From: a virus
IMG/VR virus record: IMGVR_UViG_3300038548_000082
Location: 1 to 30,888 of that record
Strand: one strand, 5' to 3'
Length of the DNA: 30,888 nt
The position numbers and the translations under genes were made by a program. Shown one piece after another: positions 14,488 to 21,476 of the stretch; the first letter of the stretch is position 1; each line of letters begins with the position of its first letter. The notes beneath the pieces were generated by a model. That model saw nothing but the letters and a program-made list of their open reading frames with translations. It was not told where the DNA came from and did no database searches.

Positions 14488-15557
14488 CACAAAAGTACGC
14501 TTATCTTGACCTAGATGGGGTAGCCTATATAGGTAGTTGTATTGCTGAGAAGGTTGCTTACATTTGGAAAACTAAGGAAGGGGTTGAACCTATACAGGAG
14601 TCACAGGAGTTTCCGAAAGCTAAGGAAGCTAAACAGTGGTATGAAGATCGTGTAGGGTTCGAAGAAATTAAACCTGACGAATGGGAACGACACACTATTC
14701 CCAAGATCCAAGATCTTTCTGTAGCATTAAAAGGTGTTGACCTTGAGTTAAATAAATGGAAAAAGTCTTGCCATGACCTCTTTGGTGATGATATAATCTT
14801 CAAAGGTTATCTGACTTGTAGTGGGATTAAGAATAAGGATATCCATGATCTACAAAATCGTTATCAACACACTCGCTTTGCCAATTTCAAAGAGGCTGAA
14901 GGTAAAGACTACGAGCACTGGGAAGATAAACCTAAACCAATGTATCTTGCAGAGTGTCGAAATCACTTGCTAAATACTTATGATTGGATTATAATGTCTC
15001 CACCGAAGCTTGAAGCTGATGCTATTGTGGTTGGTATGGCTGAACGTAAGGGTCAAAATGCTGTAGTAGGTTTGAAGGATAAGGACTTGATGCAAGTCAT
15101 GGATTCAAACTACATCAATATGAATGATCAGCCTGCTAAACGGAAGTTGGTGACAACTACAGAAGTTGGTGAACTTTGGATTAAAAAGAGTGCTAAAGAT
15201 GTTAAGTCTCTTGAGGGTAATGGGTTTAAGTTAATAGCTGCTCAGACGCCACAAGGGGATAGCTCTGATGGTTACAAAGGGATCTACCGATTTGGTCCTG
15301 TTGATGCTTACGAGTTGCTTAATGATGCTGAAACTGTTGATGAGTGCTGTAAAAGATTGGTAGAACTCTATCAGGGTACATTCCCAGATGGTATAGAGTA
15401 TCCAGCTTGGCAGGACAAAGATAAAGTAATCAAAAGAACTTGGAAAGAACTCTTGATTCAACACATGAACTTAGCGTATCATGAACGTGGCAGTAAAGAC
15501 ACGCTAACCCCTATCGAAAGATACTTCAACGGGGAGAACCCTACCTACAAAAATTAA
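14484..15557 (+). CDS. 5'-3' exonuclease, T7 gp6/FEN family
   Basis: A 357-residue protein with the FEN-type metal site: D9 and D11 (YLDLDG), LEADA at 176-180, LKDKDL at 197-202, and the helix-hairpin-helix GDSSDGYKGIYRFGP at 258-272. It should remove primers and resect DNA 5' ends, supporting recombination and host DNA breakdown. The usual EADD is EADA and the usual GIPGIGP is GIYRFGP, so one metal ligand appears changed. Residues 42-71 resemble polymerase residues 323-360. AAAGGAGAAATCA before the ATG lies within the upstream HNH gene. Confidence 0.85.
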   Translation: MTQKYAYLDLDGVAYIGSCIAEKVAYIWKTKEGVEPIQESQEFPKAKEAKQWYEDRVGFEEIKPDEWERHTIPKIQDLSVALKGVDLELNKWKKSCHDLFGDDIIFKGYLTCSGIKNKDIHDLQNRYQHTRFANFKEAEGKDYEHWEDKPKPMYLAECRNHLLNTYDWIIMSPPKLEADAIVVGMAERKGQNAVVGLKDKDLMQVMDSNYINMNDQPAKRKLVTTTEVGELWIKKSAKDVKSLEGNGFKLIAAQTPQGDSSDGYKGIYRFGPVDAYELLNDAETVDECCKRLVELYQGTFPDGIEYPAWQDKDKVIKRTWKELLIQHMNLAYHERGSKDTLTPIERYFNGENPTYKN

Positions 15558-15569
15558 GGAGAAGACTAT

Positions 15570-15818
15570 ATGATTTCTAAAATGCTTAAGAGAACTATCC
15601 CAACGACTAAATCTGTGACTGATCGTTTCACAGCAGAGTATCAACGGGTAGCAGATGCACAACAAACAGAAGCTGATGCAGCTGAGACTGCGATCAATGC
15701 ACTCCAAACTAAGATCAACAAAGAGGTTGATCGTAAACTGGCAGCGGCTAACGAAGTCACTATCGCTAAACGTGCTATCACAGGAATTCAGGAGTTACTT
15801 GGAGTTGAAACCGACTAA
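15570..15818 (+). CDS. Small coiled-coil protein
   Basis: An 82-residue protein that I do not recognise. From residue 18 on it is almost all predicted helix, rich in Ala, Gln, Glu and Lys with heptad-like spacing (AINALQTKINKEVDRKL). AAGGAGAAG stands before the ATG. It lies between the exonuclease and the RusA-like gene and overlaps the latter's start, so a role linked to recombination is possible by position only. Confidence 0.65.
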   Translation: MISKMLKRTIPTTKSVTDRFTAEYQRVADAQQTEADAAETAINALQTKINKEVDRKLAAANEVTIAKRAITGIQELLGVETD

Positions 15819-16227
15819 AGTTACAGAGTTAAAAGTAATAGCCCCCTTCGCAGTTTTTCTACCTAGGAAGACTACGAAGGATAAGAGGATTCCTGTTAAC
15901 CTTAATTGGTACAGGAACTCTCAACACTTCGAAAGTAATGCTGTTAAGAAGCAATACCTAGAAGTTGTTAGAAGTCAACTAGAAGGGGTAGAATTAGAAG
16001 TTCCCTTCAAGGTTAAATATAAAGTCTACAAACCAACCAGAAGAAGACTTGACAAAATGAATGTTGTCTCTATAACATCTAAGTTTTTACTGGATGCTAT
16101 GAGCACTTTGGGTGTAATTCCCGATGACAATGATGATTTTGTCAAAGATGAACTTATCTTACCAACGGTACATGATAAGGGAAATGAAAAAGTTGAAGTC
16201 TGGTTCAAAACAATTAAGGAGACATGA
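15799..16227 (+). CDS. rusA: RusA-like Holliday junction resolvase
   Basis: The reading frame is open from 15655, but the first 48 residues are only the alternate frame of the coiled-coil gene. TTG at 15799 or 15805, after AGGAG (15790-15794), is the probable start, giving 140 to 142 residues, right for RusA. Motifs are LPRKTTKDKRIPVNLNWYRN, then RRRLDKMNVVSITSKFLLDAM, then LGVIPDDNDDFV with the acidic residues (D in LDKMN, DD in PDDND) that bind metal in RusA. It should cut four-way junctions made during recombination or replication. It overlaps the upstream gene by 20 bases; the next gene follows its stop with no gap. Confidence 0.8.
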   Translation: MELKPTKVTELKVIAPFAVFLPRKTTKDKRIPVNLNWYRNSQHFESNAVKKQYLEVVRSQLEGVELEVPFKVKYKVYKPTRRRLDKMNVVSITSKFLLDAMSTLGVIPDDNDDFVKDELILPTVHDKGNEKVEVWFKTIKET

Positions 16228-16422
16228 ATGAAAGTACGAGATCTAAAAGCAGCTCTTGACTTATTTGATGAAGATGCAGATGTAATCACACGAGGAGGTG
16301 ATGGTACTTTTGCTAAAAACGTAGGTTTACGAGTTAGTAACCATAAGCTCCACAAGGATTGTGTAGTGGTCGAAGGTGTTTGGAATAAAGATAACGTAGA
16401 TGTACCCAAAGGAGGTGAATAA
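16228..16422 (+). CDS. Small hypothetical protein
   Basis: A 64-residue protein. The N-terminus, MKVRDLKAALDLFDEDADVIT, resembles a pattern seen in many short phage proteins (MKVxDLxxxLxxxDPDAxVxx) whose function is not known. The ATG directly follows the RusA stop, with AAGGAGACATGA upstream, and its stop overlaps the next ATG by one base, so it is part of one translation-coupled operon. Confidence 0.7.
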   Translation: MKVRDLKAALDLFDEDADVITRGGDGTFAKNVGLRVSNHKLHKDCVVVEGVWNKDNVDVPKGGE

Positions 16423-16733
16423 TGGAGTGGGTAGTATCACATTCAGATGTAGAAAAACACCCCCGCTATAACAAGAAAGACCCTAAAGCAGGATTAGATA
16501 ACATCCTACACGACTACGGTATGGATGTATCAACTGGGTATTACACTGATGAGCGGGATAATACAGACGTACCTGAAGATTGGCCTGAAGATGAACCACA
16601 CTTTGGTTATACTCACAGGTCTCCTTTTACAGGGGAAATTTCTACGGGACCACGTTACATTGGTGCTGCTAGAACTGACGGAAAATGGAGAAGGTTCGTA
16701 AGTGACTTTCTTGAACTTGGAGGAGAAGCATGA
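16422..16733 (+). CDS. Hypothetical protein
   Basis: A 103-residue protein that I do not recognise. It is polar, with many Asp, Tyr and Pro residues (YYTDERDNTDVPEDWPEDEP), and has a C-terminal WRRFVSDFLELGG helix. It overlaps its neighbours by 1 and 4 bases, and AAAGGAGGTG, a strong ribosome binding site, stands before its ATG. Confidence 0.68.
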   Translation: MEWVVSHSDVEKHPRYNKKDPKAGLDNILHDYGMDVSTGYYTDERDNTDVPEDWPEDEPHFGYTHRSPFTGEISTGPRYIGAARTDGKWRRFVSDFLELGGEA

Positions 16734-17923
16734 AGTTAAGTGAAAGTGATAAGCAGCTGATAATCAAAAAGGATAAGGAAGGTAAAACCAGTCGATACAT
16801 CGCTAAGATGCTGGGTATTGGTAAGTCTACTGTAGGTGACTTCCTACGTAAGGAAACCTATATGAGTTGGTGGAGTGGTCATGACGGTATCATGGTAGAT
16901 TGCCGTAAAGGGCCTATAACTGTCCACCTACCCGGAGCAATTCGAGAGGTAGAGATAGAAGGGACGTTCCATTTTAATGACCTTGACAACGCAGAGAAGG
17001 TTCAAAGTAAACGGACTCGTCATGATCTAGTCAACTTCTCTGTTGAGGATCTTTTAACAAATGATAAAGCTTTTAAGGAAGCGTTTCCTAACCTACAGCA
17101 ATACAAAGAAGTATTTAAAATCGTTACTTCCGATAAAGTTCCAGAAGGTTGTACACACTTTGTAATCCCAGATACACAGGTTAAGCCTAATGTTGATCTG
17201 TCTTATTGTGATTGGGTTGGTGAGTATATGGCTGACAAGATGCCTGCTGTTATTATCCACATTGGTGATCATGCTGATATGGAATCCCTTTCTTCCTATG
17301 ATATGGGAACTAAGAAAGCAGAAGGTAAACGTATTCACGAGGACTTTAAAGTAGCAATTGAAGGTATGCGTAGGCTGTTACGACCTATCTATGACTTGCA
17401 GCAAAAGCAGCTTAGAGAAGACGGTAAGATCAGCTACAAGCCTAAAATGATTCTAACATTGGGTAACCATGAAGAACGCATAATGCGTCATGTTAATGCT
17501 AACCCTGAACTTGCAGGTTTTGTTAGCTATGACAACCTTAAGTATAAGGAATTTGGTTGGGAAGTCATAGACTACTTAGTACCTTACAACATTCATGGCG
17601 TTAACTATGTTCATTACATGGCTAACCCAATGTCTGGTCGTCCTTTTGGTGGTCAAGCTTTGAATGTTCTTAAGCAAGTCGGTGAGACGTTCGTTCAAGG
17701 ACATAAGCAGTGCTTAGAAGTCGCTACACGCTTCCTGCCAGCTTCTGGTAGACAGCAGTGGGCTATCATAGCAGGTGCCTGTTATAGCCATGACGAGGCT
17801 TACAAAGGCCCTCAAGGCAATAAGCATTGGAGAGGTGTTGTAATGCTTCATAATGTTAAGGACGGTAACTTCAATTTGATGACTACTGACCTAACCTATT
17901 TGGAGGGCAGATATGGGAAATAA
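16730..17923 (+). CDS. Calcineurin-like metallophosphoesterase with N-terminal helix-turn-helix
   Basis: A 397-residue protein. Residues 1-42 look like a recombinase- or sigma-type helix-turn-helix (GKTSRYIAKMLGIGKSTVGDFLRKE). After a linker, a metallophosphoesterase core has IPDTQVKP near residue 146, HIGDHAD near 178, LTLGNHEERI near 244, and a GHKQ stretch near 323, matching D-x-H/Q, GDxxD, GNHE and the later His motif. The first motif has Gln instead of His. It could be a nuclease or phosphodiesterase acting on DNA or on nucleotides. AAACTTGGAGGAGAAGC precedes the ATG. The DNA-binding module favours a DNA substrate, by inference. Confidence 0.82.
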   Translation: MKLSESDKQLIIKKDKEGKTSRYIAKMLGIGKSTVGDFLRKETYMSWWSGHDGIMVDCRKGPITVHLPGAIREVEIEGTFHFNDLDNAEKVQSKRTRHDLVNFSVEDLLTNDKAFKEAFPNLQQYKEVFKIVTSDKVPEGCTHFVIPDTQVKPNVDLSYCDWVGEYMADKMPAVIIHIGDHADMESLSSYDMGTKKAEGKRIHEDFKVAIEGMRRLLRPIYDLQQKQLREDGKISYKPKMILTLGNHEERIMRHVNANPELAGFVSYDNLKYKEFGWEVIDYLVPYNIHGVNYVHYMANPMSGRPFGGQALNVLKQVGETFVQGHKQCLEVATRFLPASGRQQWAIIAGACYSHDEAYKGPQGNKHWRGVVMLHNVKDGNFNLMTTDLTYLEGRYGK

Positions 17924-18251
17924 GGAACCTGATATTAAGTTAGAAACGCATAACTTGACTATCCCTTATGGCTTCGTATTGTTTGGTAAGATGTTTGAAA
18001 TGCCCCTTGAATGTGTCTTCGGATACTCAGGGGATCTCAAATCTAACCACGTACTTGAGATTAAGTCTCTGTCAGGCACTGATGATGATGGTCTACTTTA
18101 TGATATGTTATATTTAGTAGAAGATGAGGAAGACTTCTTGACACGTCATATCATTTCGTCTATATTGAACAACTATTCAGTATGGGACGTTGAGACGGAG
18201 GTAGGGTCATGGTGGGACAATCACAACAGAGGTATAAAGTCGCCCAGTTAG
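17913..18251 (+). CDS. Hypothetical protein
   Basis: A 112-residue acidic protein that I do not recognise, probably mixed beta and alpha (YGFVLFGKMFEMPLE, DMLYLVEDEEDFLTRHI). It overlaps the phosphoesterase by 11 bases, with GGAGGGC before its ATG, and its 3' end overlaps the endolysin start by 43 bases. A good internal promoter sequence lies at 18138-18166. Confidence 0.65.
   Translation: MGNKEPDIKLETHNLTIPYGFVLFGKMFEMPLECVFGYSGDLKSNHVLEIKSLSGTDDDGLLYDMLYLVEDEEDFLTRHIISSILNNYSVWDVETEVGSWWDNHNRGIKSPS
18138..18166 (+). promoter_or_regulatory. Possible promoter for the endolysin, TTGACA-N17-TATATT
   Basis: It lies within the preceding coding sequence. The -35 box is 18138-18143 and the -10 box 18161-18166, 42 bases before the endolysin ATG. 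It could time the endolysin separately; it could also be chance. Confidence 0.4.
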
Positions 18252-18781
18252 CTATGGGTGTTTTTCTTTTAGGGTTATTAACAACCCTTTTAGTACTCAC
18301 ACAGATGAAGTATGAAGGGAGGGTAGTAGAGAAGGTAACCAGTGTGGAAACACCTTACACATTACCCCAACACCCTCTCGAATACTCTGTGGAAGATGTA
18401 TTCTACCTCGCTCAAGCAATTTACTTCGAAGCAAGATCAGAACCTGAAGAGTGTCAGTTCCAAGTGGCTCACGTTATAGACACTAGACGATACTCTTACG
18501 GGTTCCCTAACACGATTAAAGAAGTGATATGGCAAGGGAAACAATTTAGCTATACGGAAGATGGTAAGCATGAGAGAGTATCAGACACTACTGCATGGGA
18601 TGAATCGGTACGTATAGCTAAATTAGTTTTAGGTGGATATTCGCTTGACACGACAGAAGGAAGTCTATACTATTACAACCCTGACTTAGCCAACCCTACT
18701 TGGAAAGATGGTTACCAAGTGGTTAACAAATGTGGCAAGCACTTATTTCTTAAAGATAAAGACAAAGGAGATTGGTCATGA
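18209..18781 (+). CDS. SleB-type cell wall hydrolase (endolysin) with signal anchor
   Basis: A 190-residue protein. Residues 11-31 form one uncleaved-looking membrane segment (VAQLAMGVFLLGLLTTLLVL). Residues 62-190 match the Hydrolase_2 (SleB) domain: LAQAIYFEARSEPEE with the catalytic Glu74, VIDTRRYSYGFPNTIKEVIW, then YYYNPDLANPTW and CGKHLF. The enzyme should cut peptidoglycan glycan strands. The N-terminal anchor with few strongly hydrophobic residues at its start suggests a signal-arrest-release endolysin exported by the host Sec system. No holin is obvious beside it, though two small membrane proteins are near. The start lies in the upstream gene, after GGAGGTAGGG. Confidence 0.87.
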   Translation: MVGQSQQRYKVAQLAMGVFLLGLLTTLLVLTQMKYEGRVVEKVTSVETPYTLPQHPLEYSVEDVFYLAQAIYFEARSEPEECQFQVAHVIDTRRYSYGFPNTIKEVIWQGKQFSYTEDGKHERVSDTTAWDESVRIAKLVLGGYSLDTTEGSLYYYNPDLANPTWKDGYQVVNKCGKHLFLKDKDKGDWS

Positions 18782-19062
18782 GAGTAACCGAAGATGCAAT
18801 GCACACTATGGTCTATTGTAATGACGCTGGTGTTGAGTTTAACTCAGAGACACTTAACGCATTTATCCATGTAGCCGTTGTTGATCATAAACTCGAAGTC
18901 TGTACTGAGAGGTACGATAATAAGGGGGACGTTACCTCTAAAGTGATAGAGGTGTATCATAGCTTTAGAAACGGGGACATTGATTACCCTGACTTAGAGC
19001 AGTACCACCCTTTATGGTGCGCTATGGTAAATGTAGAAGACTGCGAGGTGAGCTTAGCATGA
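18778..19062 (+). CDS. Hypothetical protein
   Basis: The ATG at 18778 overlaps the endolysin stop (ATGA) and follows AAAGGAGAT, so it is preferred over TTG at 18772. The 94-residue product is polar with no motif that I recognise (TERYDNKGDVTSKVIEVYHSF). It is translationally coupled to its neighbours on both sides. Confidence 0.65.
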   Translation: MRVTEDAMHTMVYCNDAGVEFNSETLNAFIHVAVVDHKLEVCTERYDNKGDVTSKVIEVYHSFRNGDIDYPDLEQYHPLWCAMVNVEDCEVSLA

Positions 19063-19202
19063 GTAGTTTTATTATGAGTATGTTGGTTTTTACTGTAGCT
19101 AAGGCAGCAGGACTAGAGTTTGAAGTAGTACAAATTCTGCCACCTATAATTTTGGCGATAGGCTATGATCTACTTATCCTTAATACTAGGGAGGGGAAAT
19201 AG
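19059..19202 (+). CDS. Small membrane protein (possible holin or spanin candidate)
   Basis: The ATG at 19059 overlaps the previous stop (ATGA) and gives a 47-residue protein; the longer frame from 19014 has a basic non-family-like start. Two hydrophobic stretches (residues 3-16 and 21-41, VVQILPPIILAIGYDLLIL) suggest one or two membrane passes. It lies one small gene after the endolysin, so a lysis role is possible but unproven. Confidence 0.55.
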   Translation: MSSFIMSMLVFTVAKAAGLEFEVVQILPPIILAIGYDLLILNTREGK

Positions 19203-19204
19203 TT

Positions 19205-19777
19205 ATGCATGATGATCGTAAAGACGAGTATGAAGAACGTTGCAGGCAGCAATATGATCGTAAACAATCTGCGGGGAACTCTTACCGTATACTGTACGGT
19301 GGTTACAAAAAGGATGAGCTAGTAACTATTACTTCAGCTGATACAGATCACTTCCCAGCCCATTCAGTTTGTAGAGATCACTTCCCGAACGTAGGAACCG
19401 TTGGGCATATTGATCACAGCATACCAACTGTAGCAACACTATTAGGCAGTACTTCTGGTAAGTCAACTTTAATGGCAGACCTACTGGTATCGCTTTGTAG
19501 AGAGTCACAAACTGATAGTCGTGCGGTTACAATTGCGAAAAGTCGAGCGCCTAGTGTTGGGAGAACTGGGTGGTTCTTTGACCTAGAAGCTGGTGGACTT
19601 ACCGAGGACTTTATATTATACTCACGTAGATCAGCACAAATGGCTGTGAAAATTGATCCATTAACCAAACGTTCAAAGAGTAAGAAGAAATGTAAATGGG
19701 ATGAGAAACCTTTTGGCTCTCCTCCTAAGAAAAAGATACCAACTTTAAAGTCATTTCTTAAAAAGGAGAAGAACTAA
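19205..19777 (+). CDS. Unknown protein with an interrupted EF-Tu-like P-loop
   Basis: A 190-residue protein. Residues 62-71 read NVGTVGHIDH, matching the GTPase G1 region of EF-Tu (NVGTIGHVDHGKTTL). The expected GKST comes only at 85-88, after 13 extra residues (72-84), and is followed by LMADLLVSL, like the helix after the P-loop. Nothing else resembles a GTPase: no NKxD and no DxxG in place. A later VTIAKSRAPSVGRTGWFFDLE is conserved-looking, and the C-terminus is very basic (KRSKSKKKCKW, PPKKKIPTLKSFLKKEKN). It may mimic or bind a translation factor or a nucleotide. The stop overlaps the SspB-like gene by one base. Confidence 0.6.
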   Translation: MHDDRKDEYEERCRQQYDRKQSAGNSYRILYGGYKKDELVTITSADTDHFPAHSVCRDHFPNVGTVGHIDHSIPTVATLLGSTSGKSTLMADLLVSLCRESQTDSRAVTIAKSRAPSVGRTGWFFDLEAGGLTEDFILYSRRSAQMAVKIDPLTKRSKSKKKCKWDEKPFGSPPKKKIPTLKSFLKKEKN

Positions 19778-20241
19778 TGACAATGACAAGATTCCCATAT
19801 GTTAAGCAAGCGTTATACGTAGGCTGTTTAGAGTACCTCTGTGAGGAAGGGTTAACACCTTACCTAGAAGTATCAACAGCTCACCCTGAGTATATTGGAC
19901 CTCGTGATACTGAGTCTAAGCGGGGGTTCACAGTGTTCAACATAAGTGCCAATGCTTTAGTTTCATATCTTGCTGATGAGAATGGCTTAGCTTTCGGAGC
20001 TAAGTTTCAAGGACTTCACCGTGACGTGTTTATTCCGTGGGCAGCAATCGCACGTATCTATGCTAAAGAGGACGTTAAGATTATTCAGAACTTTGTGTTT
20101 GACATGGTTCCAACTTCTGATGTAGACTCTGTGGTAGCACCACTTGAAGAGGAGCCAAAGATTAAGTTGGTTCACTCTACTGATAAACCTAAGCCGAGTG
20201 GTAAAGCTCGTAGGTCATTCAGACCAAAACTAGTTGAATAG
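19777..20241 (+). CDS. sspB: SspB-like ClpXP protease adaptor
   Basis: A 154-residue protein, against 165 for E. coli SspB. The order of conserved stretches matches: an N-terminal helix (VKQALYVGCLEYLCEEG), LTPYLEV, a surface loop, GFTVFNISANAL, FGAKFQGLHRDVFIPWAAIARIYAKED (SspB: F-ARF-G...VP..AV-AIYA-E). A flexible acidic linker follows and then a short basic end, KARRSFRPKLVE, placed like the ClpX-binding tail of SspB (GRPALRVVK). SspB ties ssrA-tagged and other substrates to ClpX. A phage copy could steer host proteolysis. The start overlaps the previous stop, so both proteins are made together. The family call is good; partner choice is inference. Confidence 0.82.
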   Translation: MTMTRFPYVKQALYVGCLEYLCEEGLTPYLEVSTAHPEYIGPRDTESKRGFTVFNISANALVSYLADENGLAFGAKFQGLHRDVFIPWAAIARIYAKEDVKIIQNFVFDMVPTSDVDSVVAPLEEEPKIKLVHSTDKPKPSGKARRSFRPKLVE

Positions 20242-20250
20242 GAGAAGATA

Positions 20251-20487
20251 ATGAATTGGAAAAAAGCTTTTATAACCTTAACCTCGCGTTTTGCAAGTGG
20301 TAATTCTGTACCTGTTGACCGTGCTACGATCACTCGAACAGAGTTTGATTTGTTAATGGGGGAAGTTAACAGGCTACAAGTTTTATGCCACATCCAATTC
20401 GAAGAACTTGGTCGTTATCACCAACAGTTACATGAGAGACCGAAACGGTGCAACCACAATGTAGAGGTTCGTCATCACCCTGTTTAA
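20251..20487 (+). CDS. Small hypothetical protein
   Basis: A 78-residue protein that I do not recognise. The middle (TRTEFDLLMGEVNRLQVLCHIQFEELGRYHQQL) is a long helix with possible coiled-coil spacing, and the end is rich in His, Arg and Asn. AGGAGAAG stands before the ATG, 9 bases after the SspB-like gene. Confidence 0.6.
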   Translation: MNWKKAFITLTSRFASGNSVPVDRATITRTEFDLLMGEVNRLQVLCHIQFEELGRYHQQLHERPKRCNHNVEVRHHPV

Positions 20488-20510
20488 CCCTAAGTAAACT
20501 AAAGTTAGAC

Positions 20511-20539
20511 TTGACACGAGAAGACTTCATAGGTAAGAT
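20511..20539 (+). promoter_or_regulatory. Sigma70-type promoter TTGACA-N17-TAAGAT
   Basis: The -35 box is 20511-20516 and the -10 box 20534-20539. It serves the macro-domain gene at 20575. The leader has ATTAAACATACAGGAG, a loose form of the shared leader. Confidence 0.72.
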
Positions 20540-20574
20540 GAAACACATAATTAAACATACAGGAGAATAAACAT

Positions 20575-21069
20575 ATGCCAATCGTATCAGAAGTTAAAGG
20601 TGACATCGTTAAACTAGCTTTGGCTGGGAAGTATAAAGCTATCGTGCAGGGTTGTAATTGTCTCTGTGTGATGGGTTCTGGCTTAGCCCCTCAGATTAAA
20701 AAGGCTTGGCCTGAAGTTTACGAAGCTGATTGCAAGACAGAACGAGGTGATCGTAGTAAGTTAGGTAAGTTCACTAGCCATCACGATACTGAAGTAGACG
20801 TTCGGATCTTTAACCTATACACACAGTTTGCTTTTGATCGTATCAAAGGTAAGCATGATGTTGACTACGAAGCTGTGGCAATGGTATTTAAGCGCCTGAA
20901 CACAGTAATCCCCAGTATTGAGCGAAATGCTTGGCGTTGTGATGACCGTAAAGTCGGTATTCCTATGATCGGATCTGATCTTGCTGGTGGACATTGGCAG
21001 GCCATTAAGGTTATAATTGACCTTGTTACTCCTAACTTAGATATTGAGTTAGTAATCTACCAACCATAG
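20575..21069 (+). CDS. Macro-domain protein (ADP-ribose binding or hydrolysis)
   Basis: A 164-residue protein that is one macro domain. VKGDIVKLAL opens it, the ligand loop QGCNCLCVMGSGLAPQI is at residues 25-41, and the second loop GIPMIGSDLAGGHW is near 130-143. Macro domains bind ADP-ribose or its derivatives, and some remove ADP-ribose from proteins or act on ADP-ribose 1''-phosphate. In a phage it could reverse ADP-ribosylation, serve tRNA ligation by-products, or remove NAD-derived signals made by host defences. The sequence does not decide between these. It has its own promoter and CAGGAGAAT before the ATG. Confidence 0.85.
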   Translation: MPIVSEVKGDIVKLALAGKYKAIVQGCNCLCVMGSGLAPQIKKAWPEVYEADCKTERGDRSKLGKFTSHHDTEVDVRIFNLYTQFAFDRIKGKHDVDYEAVAMVFKRLNTVIPSIERNAWRCDDRKVGIPMIGSDLAGGHWQAIKVIIDLVTPNLDIELVIYQP

Positions 21070-21078
21070 GAGCACCTA

Positions 21079-21420
21079 ATGCACGACATAAAGGTTATAC
21101 GCAAGCGAGTACCCTGCCAAGGTAAGCCTGTTTGTGAGTCTAAAGAATTCTACTCAATAAATGGTGGAGATACTTGGATGACTTACTCTCAGTACTTCCA
21201 CTGGGGTGAAGCTGTCTTTGGTAAGGTTTGGAAGCAATACTCTGCTCACGATATTAAGAAACACGTTGAAGCTTGCTTAGTAGCATATAACGTGAAACTG
21301 CGTGAAGATCTCCTTGGTGGAGAGCTTTTACCTTGTATACAGGAGTTGTTGAAGGAGGATAAACTACTTCCTTGTGACATTTCTTTTAATATTATAAATA
21401 ATTGTACAGATAACGCTTGA
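21079..21420 (+). CDS. Hypothetical protein
   Basis: A 113-residue protein that I do not recognise. The N-terminal half has aromatic residues (FYSINGGDTWMTYSQYFHWG) and the rest is helical with a few Cys. ATAGGAGCACCTA precedes the ATG, 9 bases after the macro-domain gene, so the two share a transcript. The stop overlaps the -35 of the next promoter. Confidence 0.65.
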   Translation: MHDIKVIRKRVPCQGKPVCESKEFYSINGGDTWMTYSQYFHWGEAVFGKVWKQYSAHDIKKHVEACLVAYNVKLREDLLGGELLPCIQELLKEDKLLPCDISFNIINNCTDNA

Positions 21421-21444
21421 CTTCATAACTGGATCAAGTATACT
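21417..21444 (+). promoter_or_regulatory. Sigma70-type promoter TTGACT-N16-TATACT
   Basis: The -35 box is 21417-21422 and the -10 box 21439-21444. CTTGA (21416-21420) and TCAAG (21434-21438) form an inverted repeat. The leader motif AACTTAAAC (21451-21459) begins 6 bases after the -10. Confidence 0.75.
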
Positions 21445-21476
21445 CCTCACAACTTAAACGAAACGGAGAAATAAAT

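Noticed and set aside
15655-15798. An N-terminal extension of the RusA-like protein from 15655
   Set aside because: This stretch is the alternate frame of the coiled-coil gene, with low-complexity basic residues and no family match; the real start is near 15799.
18654-18675. Promoter TTGACA with TATACT inside the endolysin gene
   Set aside because: The spacer is 15 bases, too short for good sigma70 use, and no gene start follows at a suitable distance.
19445-19470. A classical Walker A ATPase site at LLGSTSGKST
   Set aside because: The spacing is G-x3-GKS rather than G-x4-GKS, and no Walker B is visible; better read as an interrupted EF-Tu-like loop.
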